Position numbers and translations under genes: made by a program. This document shows, piece after piece, positions 18,579 through 28,573 of a stretch of DNA of 64,000 nt (the stretch's first letter is position 1; each line of letters starts with the position of its first letter). The notes under the pieces are model-generated. The model worked only from the letters and a program-made list of their open reading frames with translations. It was not told the origin of the DNA and did no database searches. The DNA comes from an uncultured Clostridia bacterium (GTDB lineage Bacteria > Bacillota > Clostridia > TANB77 > CAG-508): assembly GCA_934141475.1 (NCBI GenBank), contig CAKPCG010000004.1, positions 16,338 through 80,337 on the forward strand, written 5' to 3'.

Positions 18579-18600
18579 GATGCAACAATTATGTTGCATC
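18579..18600 (-). terminator. Hairpin over the stop codon of the dockerin gene
   Basis: A perfect 9-bp stem (18579-18587 with 18592-18600) has a 4-nt loop and includes the TAA stop. Only a short TCTTTT follows, so termination would be weak. Confidence 0.35.
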
Positions 18601-21600
18601 TCTTTCAAGTGCTATTAGTCTCATTCTTATTAAGTCTTTTATTGTTATTTCTTTTTCATCAACATTACAGTCTGCCGCTAATAATTCTTCTTCACTTAAT
18701 CCATCTTTCTCTAATAAGTATTTTCTAAGTACCATTATATCTTTGATGTTTACATCTCCATCTTTTGTTATGTCTCCACTTACAATTAATGTATATTCAT
18801 TTCCAGATTCTGTTATAAGTTTGTCACCTGTTGCTATTTTTTCTTCATCTGTTATTGTAGTATCATTTCTTTTTATTTCATATTTTTCTTTAATATATAC
18901 TTTTTGATCAAATGAAGCCTTTGTTGTATTATTTTTTATATTTAAAATATATGAGTCTTTGTATTTATATTGTTCTCTTGAATTTTCTATAATTGAAAAT
19001 TCTACTGTAGTCTCATTTCCTGCTTTATCTGTTGCAACTATTTTATAAAAACCTTCTTTTGAAATTTCTGTATTTGGCTTGTAATCATTTACTAGTTCAT
19101 CATTTAAATATAAAAATACATCTTTAAGATTTGGATCTGTAATTATAGGTGTTACTTTTTCTTCATATCTTTCATCAGCATTTACACCTGTTATTGTTGG
19201 TGGTTCTTTGTCTATATTTTCTACTTTTGCAAGTAAATTTAAAGTTGCACCTTTTATATTTAATTCAAAAGAAAATTCTCCATTTTGATTAAATACATAT
19301 GTTTTTTGATTTGAATTATTTATAACTTGCAAATCAAAATTTGAATTAACAGAAGCTATTATATCTTCATTTGTTAGCTCTTGATTAGAATATTCTATCC
19401 ATGCTGGATTTTTTGATATATCAAATTCTACCTCAGTTTGATTTCCAGCTTGATCTTTTGCAACAATTTTATATCTGCCATCTTCTTCTATTTTTTTGCC
19501 AACATTATAGTTTTGTTGTAATTCATTATTTTTATATAATTCTACACTTTGTAAGTTTTCATCAGTTATTTTTGGAGTTACAGCTTCTATATACAGTCTT
19601 TCATTTTCTACATCTTCTATTACAGGAGCTGTTTTATCAATATTTTTAACTTCCGCCGTTATTTGTTTATTTTGACCTTTTATTGTGTAATCAAATGTAA
19701 ATGTTCCATTTTGAGTAAATGTAAATATGTTACTATTTGAATTATTGTTTATTATTATATTTCCTGTTGTTTCTAATTTAGCTGTTACATCCTGATTTGT
19801 TGGATTTGTTTCTGAATATGATATTGTTACCGGATTTGAATTTATATATTGATTTACATATAAATTTAAAAATCTAGTTGTGCACTCATACATTGCTTGT
19901 ATTCTTAATGTTTTAGCTTTTATCATTCCATTTTTAATAGTATTTGTTGTATCAAAAGTGCTTATTTCTTGTGCTTTTTTTAATATATCATTACATGTAT
20001 TTAATGTTTGATTTATAAGTGTCATATTCAAGTCTTTGTTATTATTTATTGTATTTTGTATTTCATTTATTTTATTTTGAGAATCATCAAGTTTTACTTC
20101 AGATACAGAACTAATTGCTACAATATTTTCATATTTTTCTCCCATTTCATCTATGTCTTTAAAAATATTTTCTAGTTGCTCATTACTATTTTTTAATTCG
20201 TCATTTTTTTCTACTATAATATTCATTAATCCATAGTGTTGTTTTATCATTTCTTCTGCTTTATCTTCTGATATTTTTTCTACTAATGAGGCGTGATATA
20301 TGTTTTGTTTTAAATCTTGTACATATTTTTGTACTTCTGCAGATTGATTCATAATAGTTTTATATTTGTCATTAAATTTAGCATAATCTTGATTTATATT
20401 ACTTGATACTGTTTTACTATCATTGCTATAACTTCCTACATATACTTTTTTTACAAATTCACTTTCTATTTTGCCATCTTTTTCTATTTGTATTTTTATT
20501 TCATTACTTCCATTTTTTAAATTTACAGTTATATCTTTTTCATATTCTATATTTTGATTATCTATATTTTCTATTTGCCTAATTTCATTATTATTTAGAA
20601 CTTTTAATGAATAATTTGAATCTGTTCTAAGATTTTTTATTTTTACATTTATTTCTTTTTGTGTTTGATTTGTTATTTCTTCATCATTTTTTGCTTTTAT
20701 TTCATATTCTTCTTTTGGATTTTCTATGTTTATTTTTCCAAATACATACCAATTATCATCGGTTTTTCCGGTATTTCCTAGTAAATATGTTGGTTTTTCA
20801 TCATCTTCGTTATAAAATAAACCAACTGCCATTATATACTCTCCGTCGTTTACACCATCTAATCTTATGTCAATATTTTCTTGAACTTCCTCACTTGGCA
20901 TCCATTTTTGTGCATTTATGTCTGTTTTATATTTTTTTACTAATTTATAATTTTTGTCTAATAGTCCAATATAGGTTGTACATGGTTCATATAATGGAGC
21001 TACCCCTTCATTTATAAATGATAATGATATTTTGTCCGTTTCTGTGGTTTTTATGGTGTTTGTGTATGATGCTTGTTTGAATTTAAAATAGTATCCAACT
21101 TTGTTTGCTATGTATTTGCAGAAATCTTGATTTTCATTATACATATTAGGATCAAATTGTATATATGATGGTTTTCCATTTTCTATATACTGAATTAAAT
21201 TATCATAGCTCCAATAATTATTTTCTTTAATCCAATTATAATCTGCAGTATATTCAAATACTGTAGGTGCCTTTCCATAAGCCATTGCACATTCAGAACC
21301 ATCCGACCATTTAAAAATTCCATCTCTTCTAAGTGATATGCCATTTTCTACGCCCCACTTATAAGCATCATTATATCTTGTTTCTCCACACGGACTAACT
21401 AACAATGTTTTAGAAAATGCTTCTCTATATGGTTTTAAATATGAGTTAATAAGTACATCTGAGCTTATATATTCTCCACCTATGGTTCCTAAATGTTGTT
21501 CCCCAAAATTTCCATATGAACGAATATCAATAAATGCAATATTTTTATTTCCATCATATCTTTGTGCTAATGCTTGTACAAAGTTATTTAGCTTCTCTAA

Positions 21601-22137
21601 AAAAATCTCATCTGTCCAAACAGGAATCTTTTGTTCTATTCCTGTTTCTTCATTATTGTATGTATAATATTTGGCTCCTGCATCAAAAACCCATTTAGGT
21701 GTTACATATTCACTTTTACTAGAGCTACTTGCACATAATATTCCAAATGAATATTTTTTTCCTTTGTTTTCATATACCTTTATTCTTTGGTCTATTATAT
21801 CCCAATTATATTCTCCTTCGCTCTTTTCAACATCGCTCCAATCTATTCTTGTGTATCCTATATTTACAACATCATTATATTTATTAGATTCTATATTATT
21901 ATACAGTACCCAACCTTTTCCTGGATTAAGTAACACTTCCCCCGTATCATTTGTAAAGCTTTCTGTTTCGTCTCCATTTGAAATTGTTTGAACTTCATCA
22001 ATAGGTTCCTTTTTAGAAAATTTATTATACACAATAGAGATTAATACTCCTAGTAAGAATATTAATATTCCGAGAATAATAGCTGTTCTATATATTCTTT
22101 TTGCTTTTTTTACATATACTTCTACTTTCCTATTCAT
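18589..22137 (-). CDS. Membrane-anchored DUF4832-like protein with C-terminal dockerin
   Basis: The 1182-residue protein has an N-terminal signal anchor (about 15-37) and a glycosidase-like region resembling DUF4832/DUF4874 (about 68-480; LLNPGKGW, DIRSYGNFGEQH). A helical linker (about 600-790) follows, then two tandem Ig-like repeats (about 800-1060) sharing AGNxTEVEF. The end is a dockerin type I module with one good loop (DITKDGDVNIKD) and one degenerate loop beginning DCNVDEKE. It probably acts on or binds surface glycan outside the cell. The wall-anchored cohesin-like protein encoded two genes downstream is the obvious partner. A strong terminator lies directly before its ribosome binding site, so it needs read-through. 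Enzyme activity is inferred only. Confidence 0.85.
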   Translation of the reverse strand: MNRKVEVYVKKAKRIYRTAIILGILIFLLGVLISIVYNKFSKKEPIDEVQTISNGDETESFTNDTGEVLLNPGKGWVLYNNIESNKYNDVVNIGYTRIDWSDVEKSEGEYNWDIIDQRIKVYENKGKKYSFGILCASSSSKSEYVTPKWVFDAGAKYYTYNNEETGIEQKIPVWTDEIFLEKLNNFVQALAQRYDGNKNIAFIDIRSYGNFGEQHLGTIGGEYISSDVLINSYLKPYREAFSKTLLVSPCGETRYNDAYKWGVENGISLRRDGIFKWSDGSECAMAYGKAPTVFEYTADYNWIKENNYWSYDNLIQYIENGKPSYIQFDPNMYNENQDFCKYIANKVGYYFKFKQASYTNTIKTTETDKISLSFINEGVAPLYEPCTTYIGLLDKNYKLVKKYKTDINAQKWMPSEEVQENIDIRLDGVNDGEYIMAVGLFYNEDDEKPTYLLGNTGKTDDNWYVFGKINIENPKEEYEIKAKNDEEITNQTQKEINVKIKNLRTDSNYSLKVLNNNEIRQIENIDNQNIEYEKDITVNLKNGSNEIKIQIEKDGKIESEFVKKVYVGSYSNDSKTVSSNINQDYAKFNDKYKTIMNQSAEVQKYVQDLKQNIYHASLVEKISEDKAEEMIKQHYGLMNIIVEKNDELKNSNEQLENIFKDIDEMGEKYENIVAISSVSEVKLDDSQNKINEIQNTINNNKDLNMTLINQTLNTCNDILKKAQEISTFDTTNTIKNGMIKAKTLRIQAMYECTTRFLNLYVNQYINSNPVTISYSETNPTNQDVTAKLETTGNIIINNNSNSNIFTFTQNGTFTFDYTIKGQNKQITAEVKNIDKTAPVIEDVENERLYIEAVTPKITDENLQSVELYKNNELQQNYNVGKKIEEDGRYKIVAKDQAGNQTEVEFDISKNPAWIEYSNQELTNEDIIASVNSNFDLQVINNSNQKTYVFNQNGEFSFELNIKGATLNLLAKVENIDKEPPTITGVNADERYEEKVTPIITDPNLKDVFLYLNDELVNDYKPNTEISKEGFYKIVATDKAGNETTVEFSIIENSREQYKYKDSYILNIKNNTTKASFDQKVYIKEKYEIKRNDTTITDEEKIATGDKLITESGNEYTLIVSGDITKDGDVNIKDIMVLRKYLLEKDGLSEEELLAADCNVDEKEITIKDLIRMRLIALERDAT

Positions 22138-22148
22138 AAATACTCCTT

Positions 22149-22187
22149 AAAAAAAAAATATTTATGTTATAACAATAACATAAATAT
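22149..22187 (-). terminator. Strong intrinsic terminator inside the polysaccharide locus
   Basis: A perfect 13-bp stem (22158-22170 with 22175-22187) with loop of 4 nt is followed on the minus strand by nine Ts. The AAGGAG site of the dockerin gene comes right after the T-run, leaving no room for a promoter. Confidence 0.8.
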
Positions 22188-22219
22188 TGTAAAAAAGTCA
22201 ATTACTATTTAGCATCATT

Positions 22220-23626
22220 TTATTTATTTTTTGACACTTTCTTTTGTATTTCCTTAAATATCTCTTGTATTGTATTTTGGTTAAGATAAATACAATAAAT
22301 TAAAATTATTATAAAATTAATTATATTTATTGCTGTTTTATTACAATAAAATGCAAGTAAGTCTATTACTAAAAATAGCAACGATAGTATAATTTTATAT
22401 TCACAAACCAATTTTATGTATTTTCTTATTCTTTTTGTTCTTAAATTGTAATTAATTATCATCGCAACTAATGTAGAAACCGCAGCAGCCCATAGTCCAA
22501 TAAATTTTATACATAACAAATTTACAATTAAATTGATTGTTGCTGCAACTATTGTTGTTTTTCCTATTATTTTAGTATCTTTATATGCAGTAAATATTCC
22601 CCCCATAAAAGATGATAAATTAGAAAAATATGTTGCAACAATAAGTACAGGCACATATATGTATGCAACCGAGAAGTCTTTTTTTATAAAAAACGAAAAT
22701 ATAAATGGTAAAACTGCTATACTTCCTAAAACTATTGCATCTAACATTCTTCTTAAAGAATTATAAATCTGATTGTAAAATTTTTCTGGTTCATCATAGT
22801 GTAAAGCCTTTGCAGAGGATTCCTTCCACGCTGTATAAAAAAAGTTATAAATATTATCTATATATGTTGGAAATTTATTTGCCATTGAATAAACTCCATT
22901 TTCTGCTGTTCCTAATACTGATGATACAATTATTCTATCTGAAAAATTTATAATACTCCATGATATGCTATTTGGAACCAAAGGAATAGAATATTTTACC
23001 ATTTCTTTCATTAATTTCTTATCATACAATCTAACAGATGCACCTTCCAAAACATGCAACTTTTTAAATGCTATGAAAGAAATTATAACATTTGAAATTA
23101 TACTAGATAAAAATAGTCCCTCTATTCCTATTTTAAATGCAACAATAAACAAAATATTTAAAATTATTATTGATACACTAGTTATAAAATTTATTATAGT
23201 ATATGCTTTTATATTTCCCTTTCCTCTAACTATTGCATTCCTTAGACTAACAATAATAGAAGAAATTATATAAAAACAAAAAATGATTCCATATTGAACT
23301 TTAAATATTTTACAAACCACCGCAATAATTGCAACCCAAATGCTTGTACTTATTACAGCAAAAATTAATGTTTGAGATATTATTTTGGAATTTTCCTCTT
23401 TACTTTTACTATCAATTAAAAATCTAAACATAGATTCTTCCATTAAAAGGGTTATCATAGGTATTAAAAACATTGAAATTGTATATAATAAGTCATATGT
23501 TCCATATTCTTCTGTTGATAATATACTTGTATATATAGGTAATAAAAATACTGAAACAATTTGTGTACTAAATTTTCCTATGCCAATAATAATTGTATTA
23601 AATATAAGTTCTTTTTGTCTTCCCAT
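22220..23626 (-). CDS. Second Wzx-type oligosaccharide flippase
   Basis: The 468-residue polytopic protein of the MATE/Wzx superfamily starts GRQKELIFNTIIIGIGKF and has LSTEEYGTYDL, the usual N-terminal signature. It has about 14 membrane segments. It should export lipid-linked repeat units. It begins 2 nt after the pyruvyltransferase gene ends and is followed by the terminator at 22149-22187, so it may be the last gene of the main transcript. Two flippases in one locus suggests two polymers or an acquired second pathway. Confidence 0.9.
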   Translation of the reverse strand: MGRQKELIFNTIIIGIGKFSTQIVSVFLLPIYTSILSTEEYGTYDLLYTISMFLIPMITLLMEESMFRFLIDSKSKEENSKIISQTLIFAVISTSIWVAIIAVVCKIFKVQYGIIFCFYIISSIIVSLRNAIVRGKGNIKAYTIINFITSVSIIILNILFIVAFKIGIEGLFLSSIISNVIISFIAFKKLHVLEGASVRLYDKKLMKEMVKYSIPLVPNSISWSIINFSDRIIVSSVLGTAENGVYSMANKFPTYIDNIYNFFYTAWKESSAKALHYDEPEKFYNQIYNSLRRMLDAIVLGSIAVLPFIFSFFIKKDFSVAYIYVPVLIVATYFSNLSSFMGGIFTAYKDTKIIGKTTIVAATINLIVNLLCIKFIGLWAAAVSTLVAMIINYNLRTKRIRKYIKLVCEYKIILSLLFLVIDLLAFYCNKTAINIINFIIILIYCIYLNQNTIQEIFKEIQKKVSKNK

Positions 23627-23628
23627 TC

Positions 23629-24754
23629 TTATTCCTCTCTTTTTATATCTAATGCTTTCATTAAATATTCAGTTGATTTTTTACGTTCTTTTTCTAGCTC
23701 ATCCCTCGCATTATCAAAATTTATTTCTTTATACTTTGGACATTTTTTATTATAGTTTTCAATATCAATACTTCTATCTTGTAAAACTAATTTCTTTAAG
23801 AGTGTTGATATTCTATAGTCTTTCATTCCATTTATCGCATAGAATGGTACTTCTAAAATTGTTGAAAAAATTGTTCCATGGAATGATGAAGATACTACTA
23901 ATTCAGCATTTTTTAACAAATTTAAAAATTCTACTGGTCCTACATCATATACTTGTTTAAACCCACTAAAAAGTTCACGTCTTCCAGCATATCTAGTGGT
24001 TACAACTGGCATTTTTAATAATTTAGATATTTTTTTTACTAAATCTATGTGTTCTCTATTTTGTCCTAAAGAATAATACAATATATATTTTCCATCATAT
24101 ATTTTTTCTTTTGGTATTATATCATTCCATTCCTTTTTATCTAATAATATTGTCGGATCCATATGAATTGGTATTTCTTTATTTAAAATTTCCTCTACAT
24201 TTGCCTTGCTTCCTTCTTCTCTTACTGAAATAAGATCATATTTTTCCAAATCTCTTTTTACTCTTTCTTTTTCTTCATCTGACCATACCATTTTTTTTGG
24301 TCCAAAACTTGCTGCATAAGATATTTTTTTTCCATTATCCGCAAATTCCAAAAAATATGACCAATCAAAATCATTTGCTCTTAAGTTCCATAGTTGATCA
24401 CTTCCGACTAATCCAATAATCATATTTTAAATTTGAATTTTTTAATTCTTCCAAACTACTATATTCCTTTGTAACTTGTAATTTATTATTTATAAAACTT
24501 TCGAATTTTTCGAACTTACCTCTGTTTTTTTTATCAAAATCCTTCAATAAAAATTTTCTAACTATCTTTGATGTAAATTTATTATCTTTATTCAAAGAAT
24601 ATTGTCTTTTTTGAATATCGGTTCTTAAATTTAAGATTTCGTATGAATAATCACTTCCAGCAATTTTTTTTATATACTCTTGCAAAGCATATGACTGTAA
24701 ATTCGACCCATAATTATGAGCTCCATGAAATGTTATTGTTGCTATTTTTTTCAT
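23629..24754 (-). pseudogene. Polysaccharide pyruvyltransferase, broken by a 1-nt frameshift
   Basis: Two overlapping reading frames together give one pyruvyltransferase family protein. The first (24398-24754) starts MKKIATITFHGAHNYGSNLQ and runs to KYDYWI. The second (23629 to about 24410) resumes at VGSDQLWN. Removing one base near 24408-24411 joins them to KYDYWIVGSDQLWN, the family consensus also seen in the intact paralogue at 30886-32004 (CTGSDQVWN). Total length (1126 nt) is 3n+1, as expected for a one-base insertion. The family adds a pyruvate ketal from PEP to a sugar. The shift is not in a homopolymer. It may be a real mutation or a sequencing error. Confidence 0.82.
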
Positions 24755-25757
24755 ATTTTTTCTCCCTTATTTTTTTTATTTTTATTTTTATTTTATTTAT
24801 ATTTACTAATAAATTTTTGTTTATATATAATATATCAAAATCAACTTTTCTTATATTTGATTTTGATGTTTCTTTAACCTTTTTTCTATATTTCTTATAA
24901 TTCTCTTTATAAAACTTATATTCTTCGTCAAAATCTTTCATTATTCCAAGTTTGTTTATTTTCCCTATGTCTTCATAATAAAATTTTATAAAAGCTAATC
25001 TATTTATCATTAATTCATCAAATAAGTTCGGATATTTTTTTTTCAAATAATTGAATCTTATATTAATCATTTCTTTTGTATCAACAATTAGCTGTTCATT
25101 TAAATTTGACATTATGCTGCCTTCTCTTTGCATATAAAAATATCCTACATAGTTTGTTGTTGCAATTTTTTTTGCTTTATCTAATAATAAATATGTTGTT
25201 CCTATATCTTCCATTTTTTTACCTTTTGGAAAGCATACTCCATTAAATAAACTTTTTTTAAATAATTTATTCCATATATAGTTTTCTAGTTTTCCAAACA
25301 ATAATAGTTCCTTATAACTCTGTTCATTATTCCATACCTCTTCGCTATATTCTCTTTTTTCTTCTACTTTTAAATGATCTGAATTTTCAGATACTATTTT
25401 ATAGCAGCATACAGAAATATCGGCATTATATTTTTTTATAATTGAATATAAATTTTCTAAAAATTTAACATCTATATAATCATCACTATCTATAAAGCAT
25501 ATATATTTTCCAAAGCTATTCTCAATACCAACATTTCTTGCATCAGATAATCCACCATTTTCTTTGTGAATAACTTTTATTCTTTCATCTTTTTTTGAAT
25601 ACTCATCACAAATCTGACCTGATTTATCCTTACTTCCATCATCAACAAGTATTATCTCTAAATTTTGGTATGTTTGATTTAATACACTTTCAAGGCATAT
25701 TTTTAAATATTTTTCTACATTATATACTGGTATTATTACACTTATTAATTCATCCAT
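24714..25757 (-). CDS. Glycosyltransferase family 2
   Basis: The 347-residue GT-A enzyme has IIPVYNVEKYL, DDGSKDKSG, GGLSDARNVG and the metal-binding DSDDY. Its C-terminal part is basic and helix-rich (KIKIKIKK). It should add one sugar of the repeat unit. The last 41 nt overlap the start of the pyruvyltransferase reading frame, a longer overlap than elsewhere in the operon, so the end of this gene may have been altered. The start overlaps the acyltransferase gene by 8 nt. Confidence 0.88.
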   Translation of the reverse strand: MDELISVIIPVYNVEKYLKICLESVLNQTYQNLEIILVDDGSKDKSGQICDEYSKKDERIKVIHKENGGLSDARNVGIENSFGKYICFIDSDDYIDVKFLENLYSIIKKYNADISVCCYKIVSENSDHLKVEEKREYSEEVWNNEQSYKELLLFGKLENYIWNKLFKKSLFNGVCFPKGKKMEDIGTTYLLLDKAKKIATTNYVGYFYMQREGSIMSNLNEQLIVDTKEMINIRFNYLKKKYPNLFDELMINRLAFIKFYYEDIGKINKLGIMKDFDEEYKFYKENYKKYRKKVKETSKSNIRKVDFDILYINKNLLVNINKIKIKIKKIREKKYEKNSNNNISWSS

Positions 25758-26502
25758 TTTGTTTTTCCCCTTCTGCTTTTTTTAAAGGTATTTCGCACGC
25801 TGATAAAAATTCATCATAATTTTTAAACATTGGCTTTGTTTCTTTATATTTTTTCATACTTTTTTCATAGTTTCTTACTAAGTGCATTATATCAAAAAAG
25901 CTTTTATCCTCATTAATATTTTCTCTTTCTCCAAACAACCAAAAAAACTCTCTAAATATATTTTTTTCTGGTATTTTGTTATATACTCTATAATACTCAG
26001 TAGCTAATTTTTTTGCCTCATCAAATTGTTTATTTTTTCTTTTTTCGTAATACTCATCTATTGTCATTATAATTTTTGCAGGATTTCCAGCAACAACAAC
26101 ATTGTCTGGTACATCTTTATTTACTAATGAATTTGCACCAATTATTACATTATTTCCTACTGTTACTCCCTTTAAAATTGTAGCTTGCATACCAATAAAA
26201 ACATTATTTCCAATCTTTACTTTTCCTGCCGACCCACAAATTTCTCCATATTTGCCTTTTAAAACACTCCAATCATATCCATGTGTTAAAATTGTAACTC
26301 CTCGTGTAATCTGAACATCGTCTCCAATTTCCAAAAGCCATGGCCTTGTAGAGTCTATAAAAACTGATTGTGGATCAAATATTACTACTCCTTCTCCAAC
26401 TCTAACGTTCTTTTTTCTTAAATATTTTATAAAATCCTTAGATGATGCTTTATGCCCTCTTAAAACTTTTTTTGCAAACTGTTCTATTCTTTTTTTTAAC
26501 AT
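25750..26502 (-). CDS. Hexapeptide-repeat O-acyltransferase
   Basis: The 250-residue protein has a left-handed beta-helix domain (about 30-145) with hexapeptide turns (IGDDVQITRGVTI, IGNNVFIGMQATI, VGNNVIIGANSLV) and the closing VVAGNPAKII. This is the CatB/WcaF-type acetyltransferase pattern. A C-terminal extension of about 100 residues is helical and unassigned. It probably acetylates a sugar of the polymer. It lies between two family 2 glycosyltransferase genes, with overlap on one side and a 2-nt gap on the other. Confidence 0.88.
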   Translation of the reverse strand: MLKKRIEQFAKKVLRGHKASSKDFIKYLRKKNVRVGEGVVIFDPQSVFIDSTRPWLLEIGDDVQITRGVTILTHGYDWSVLKGKYGEICGSAGKVKIGNNVFIGMQATILKGVTVGNNVIIGANSLVNKDVPDNVVVAGNPAKIIMTIDEYYEKRKNKQFDEAKKLATEYYRVYNKIPEKNIFREFFWLFGERENINEDKSFFDIMHLVRNYEKSMKKYKETKPMFKNYDEFLSACEIPLKKAEGEKQNG

Positions 26503-26504
26503 TA

Positions 26505-27461
26505 CTACTCCTTACTTATTACTTTTAATGCAATTTTGTAAATAAACAAACTATACGAAAACAATGTTGCTTGAATCTTTTTAGATCTGCTTATATGACT
26601 ATTTCCATTTATGTCTTTTAAATATTTTCTCACTTCTTTTTTAAATTCTTTTTTCATTTCATTCGTCATTTTCAATTCATTTTTTATGTACCTATTGTAT
26701 GTTGCAATATACGAAAAAGCATATGCTGTATTTCCAACATAGTTTAAATCTGGAAAATTCTTTTCAAAAAATTCTTTTTGACTCTTACTTCCTTCTATAT
26801 AATCATGTGTCACATTTTTTCCCCTAGAAATACTATTACTTCTTTGAAAATAATGGTATTTTGCTTGATTTATAATAACAACTTTTTTAGCTCTTGCAAA
26901 ATATTGATACATCACAAAATAATCTTCACTTTTCTTTCCAACAGGAAATTCAATTTTGTCAACCACTTCACGTTTATATAATTTATTCCAAACAGCCATA
27001 TCAAATGATTTAAATGAATTTAATTCTATTAAAGCTTCTTCTCTATTAAAACTTTTTTCCTCTTTTTCACATTTCACCTTTGTATGACCATCTTCATAAT
27101 CTATATTGGTTCCGCAAACAACAATATCAGCATTTTTTTCTTCCATTGCTTTTGTCATTTTCTCATACATATCTAAGTCTACGTAATCATCACTATCAAT
27201 ATACGAAATTATCTCTCCAGTTGCAACTTTTAGTCCAGCATTTCTAGCATCTGAAAGTCCCCCATTTTTTTTGTGTATTACAACAATTCTTTCATCTTTG
27301 TTTTTATACTCGTCACATATTTTTGCACAACCATCTGGGCTTCCATCATCAACTAATATAATTTCTAAATTAGAATATGTTTGTTTTATTATACTTTCAA
27401 TACACCTTTTTAAATATTTTTCAACATTATATATAGGTATAATCACACTTATTTTTTTCAT
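26505..27461 (-). CDS. Glycosyltransferase family 2
   Basis: The 318-residue enzyme has IIPIYNVEKYLKRC, DDGSPDGCAK, GGLSDARNAG, DSDDYVD and, later, KKSEDYFV. These are the classic donor and metal sites of family 2. It is a paralogue of the enzyme at 24714-25757 with strong N-terminal similarity. No membrane segments of the GtrB kind are present, so it acts as a soluble or peripheral enzyme on a lipid-linked repeat unit. Confidence 0.9.
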   Translation of the reverse strand: MKKISVIIPIYNVEKYLKRCIESIIKQTYSNLEIILVDDGSPDGCAKICDEYKNKDERIVVIHKKNGGLSDARNAGLKVATGEIISYIDSDDYVDLDMYEKMTKAMEEKNADIVVCGTNIDYEDGHTKVKCEKEEKSFNREEALIELNSFKSFDMAVWNKLYKREVVDKIEFPVGKKSEDYFVMYQYFARAKKVVIINQAKYHYFQRSNSISRGKNVTHDYIEGSKSQKEFFEKNFPDLNYVGNTAYAFSYIATYNRYIKNELKMTNEMKKEFKKEVRKYLKDINGNSHISRSKKIQATLFSYSLFIYKIALKVISKE

Positions 27462-27476
27462 TCTTACTTCCCCTTA

Positions 27477-28571
27477 TTATCTTTGAAATATTGTTAAATA
27501 TGGTAATACATTATTTGAATTTTTCATTCCTATTGTATACAATGAATATGCACTATATAAAACTACTATCAAAAAAGTGTATAATATTCTTGTTTTTACA
27601 TTCTTTTCCTGTTTTATAATCATAGGGATTAATATAATTATTGATATTCCTGTTGCCCATCTAACCCTATTCAATAGTGGTACCGCATTATTATACCAAG
27701 CCAATACTGTTGAAATTAATTGTAAAAAACAATAATATGAGTAGTCCTTTATCTTTTTTTCTTTTATTTTTTTATCAATATTACTTTCATCATATTTCTT
27801 TTTTGAATAATAAATTAAAGCAAAAATTAATACACATATATTCATAGCTAATACAATATAACCTGATTCCTTTGTATCAAATCTCGAGTCTATATAGTAA
27901 TTGTATTTTGTTAATTTTACAATAATTAAAAACAATTTTGATATAAGAGGCTTTACAACTATTGCAATTCCAAGTATTACTCCTGCTTTTAATGGTCTCA
28001 ATTTTATTCCAAAGAAAAAATAAAACGGTATACACATTAATGCACTAACATGTATTGTACTACATATTAGCATATATATTAAAAATTTCTTAAAATTTTG
28101 CTCTTTTATAAATTTAATCGAATACAAAAATACAGCAACAACCATCATTTGTCTCATTGTATTTAAAAATATAAAATAATATGTTGTTCCTACTAATAAA
28201 AATACACTAAGTGTAGGCATCTCTGATTGTTCACGTATGGCTTTGTATATATAATGAAAAAATATAACTGAACAAACTATAAATATACCTGCATAGTCGG
28301 TTGTAAATAACTGTACAATTTTATTTAATATCAAAAATCCTTTTTCTATATCTTCATTAGGGGTTCCTTTTAAAACACCCTTAAAATATGGCACATATGT
28401 ATACATATAATCCTGACCAACATCAAATCTTATTGCAGCTACAATTATTAATATCGCCTCTGATATGTACCAAAATGCCATTTTTACAGTATTATTTTTT
28501 TTATTTCTATCATAATTCGACAAAGCTGAAAAAAATACTGCAAATACTGTCATTGTTATATATGTTATCAT
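27477..28571 (-). CDS. EpsG/Wzy-type polysaccharide polymerase
   Basis: The 364-residue polytopic protein has about 10 membrane segments and the EpsG family pattern (AAIRFDVGQDYMYTY, TMRQMMVVAVF). EpsG-type proteins join repeat units outside the membrane in Wzx/Wzy systems. It is the only polymerase candidate in the locus. It starts 2 nt after the family 4 glycosyltransferase gene ends, with a TAAGGAG site. Confidence 0.88.
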   Translation of the reverse strand: MITYITMTVFAVFFSALSNYDRNKKNNTVKMAFWYISEAILIIVAAIRFDVGQDYMYTYVPYFKGVLKGTPNEDIEKGFLILNKIVQLFTTDYAGIFIVCSVIFFHYIYKAIREQSEMPTLSVFLLVGTTYYFIFLNTMRQMMVVAVFLYSIKFIKEQNFKKFLIYMLICSTIHVSALMCIPFYFFFGIKLRPLKAGVILGIAIVVKPLISKLFLIIVKLTKYNYYIDSRFDTKESGYIVLAMNICVLIFALIYYSKKKYDESNIDKKIKEKKIKDYSYYCFLQLISTVLAWYNNAVPLLNRVRWATGISIIILIPMIIKQEKNVKTRILYTFLIVVLYSAYSLYTIGMKNSNNVLPYLTIFQR

Positions 28572-28573
28572 AA

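Noticed and set aside
23629..24754. Programmed ribosomal frameshifting in the pyruvyltransferase gene
   Set aside because: No slippery heptamer, stimulatory SD or following pseudoknot is apparent at the junction; a simple one-base insertion fits better.
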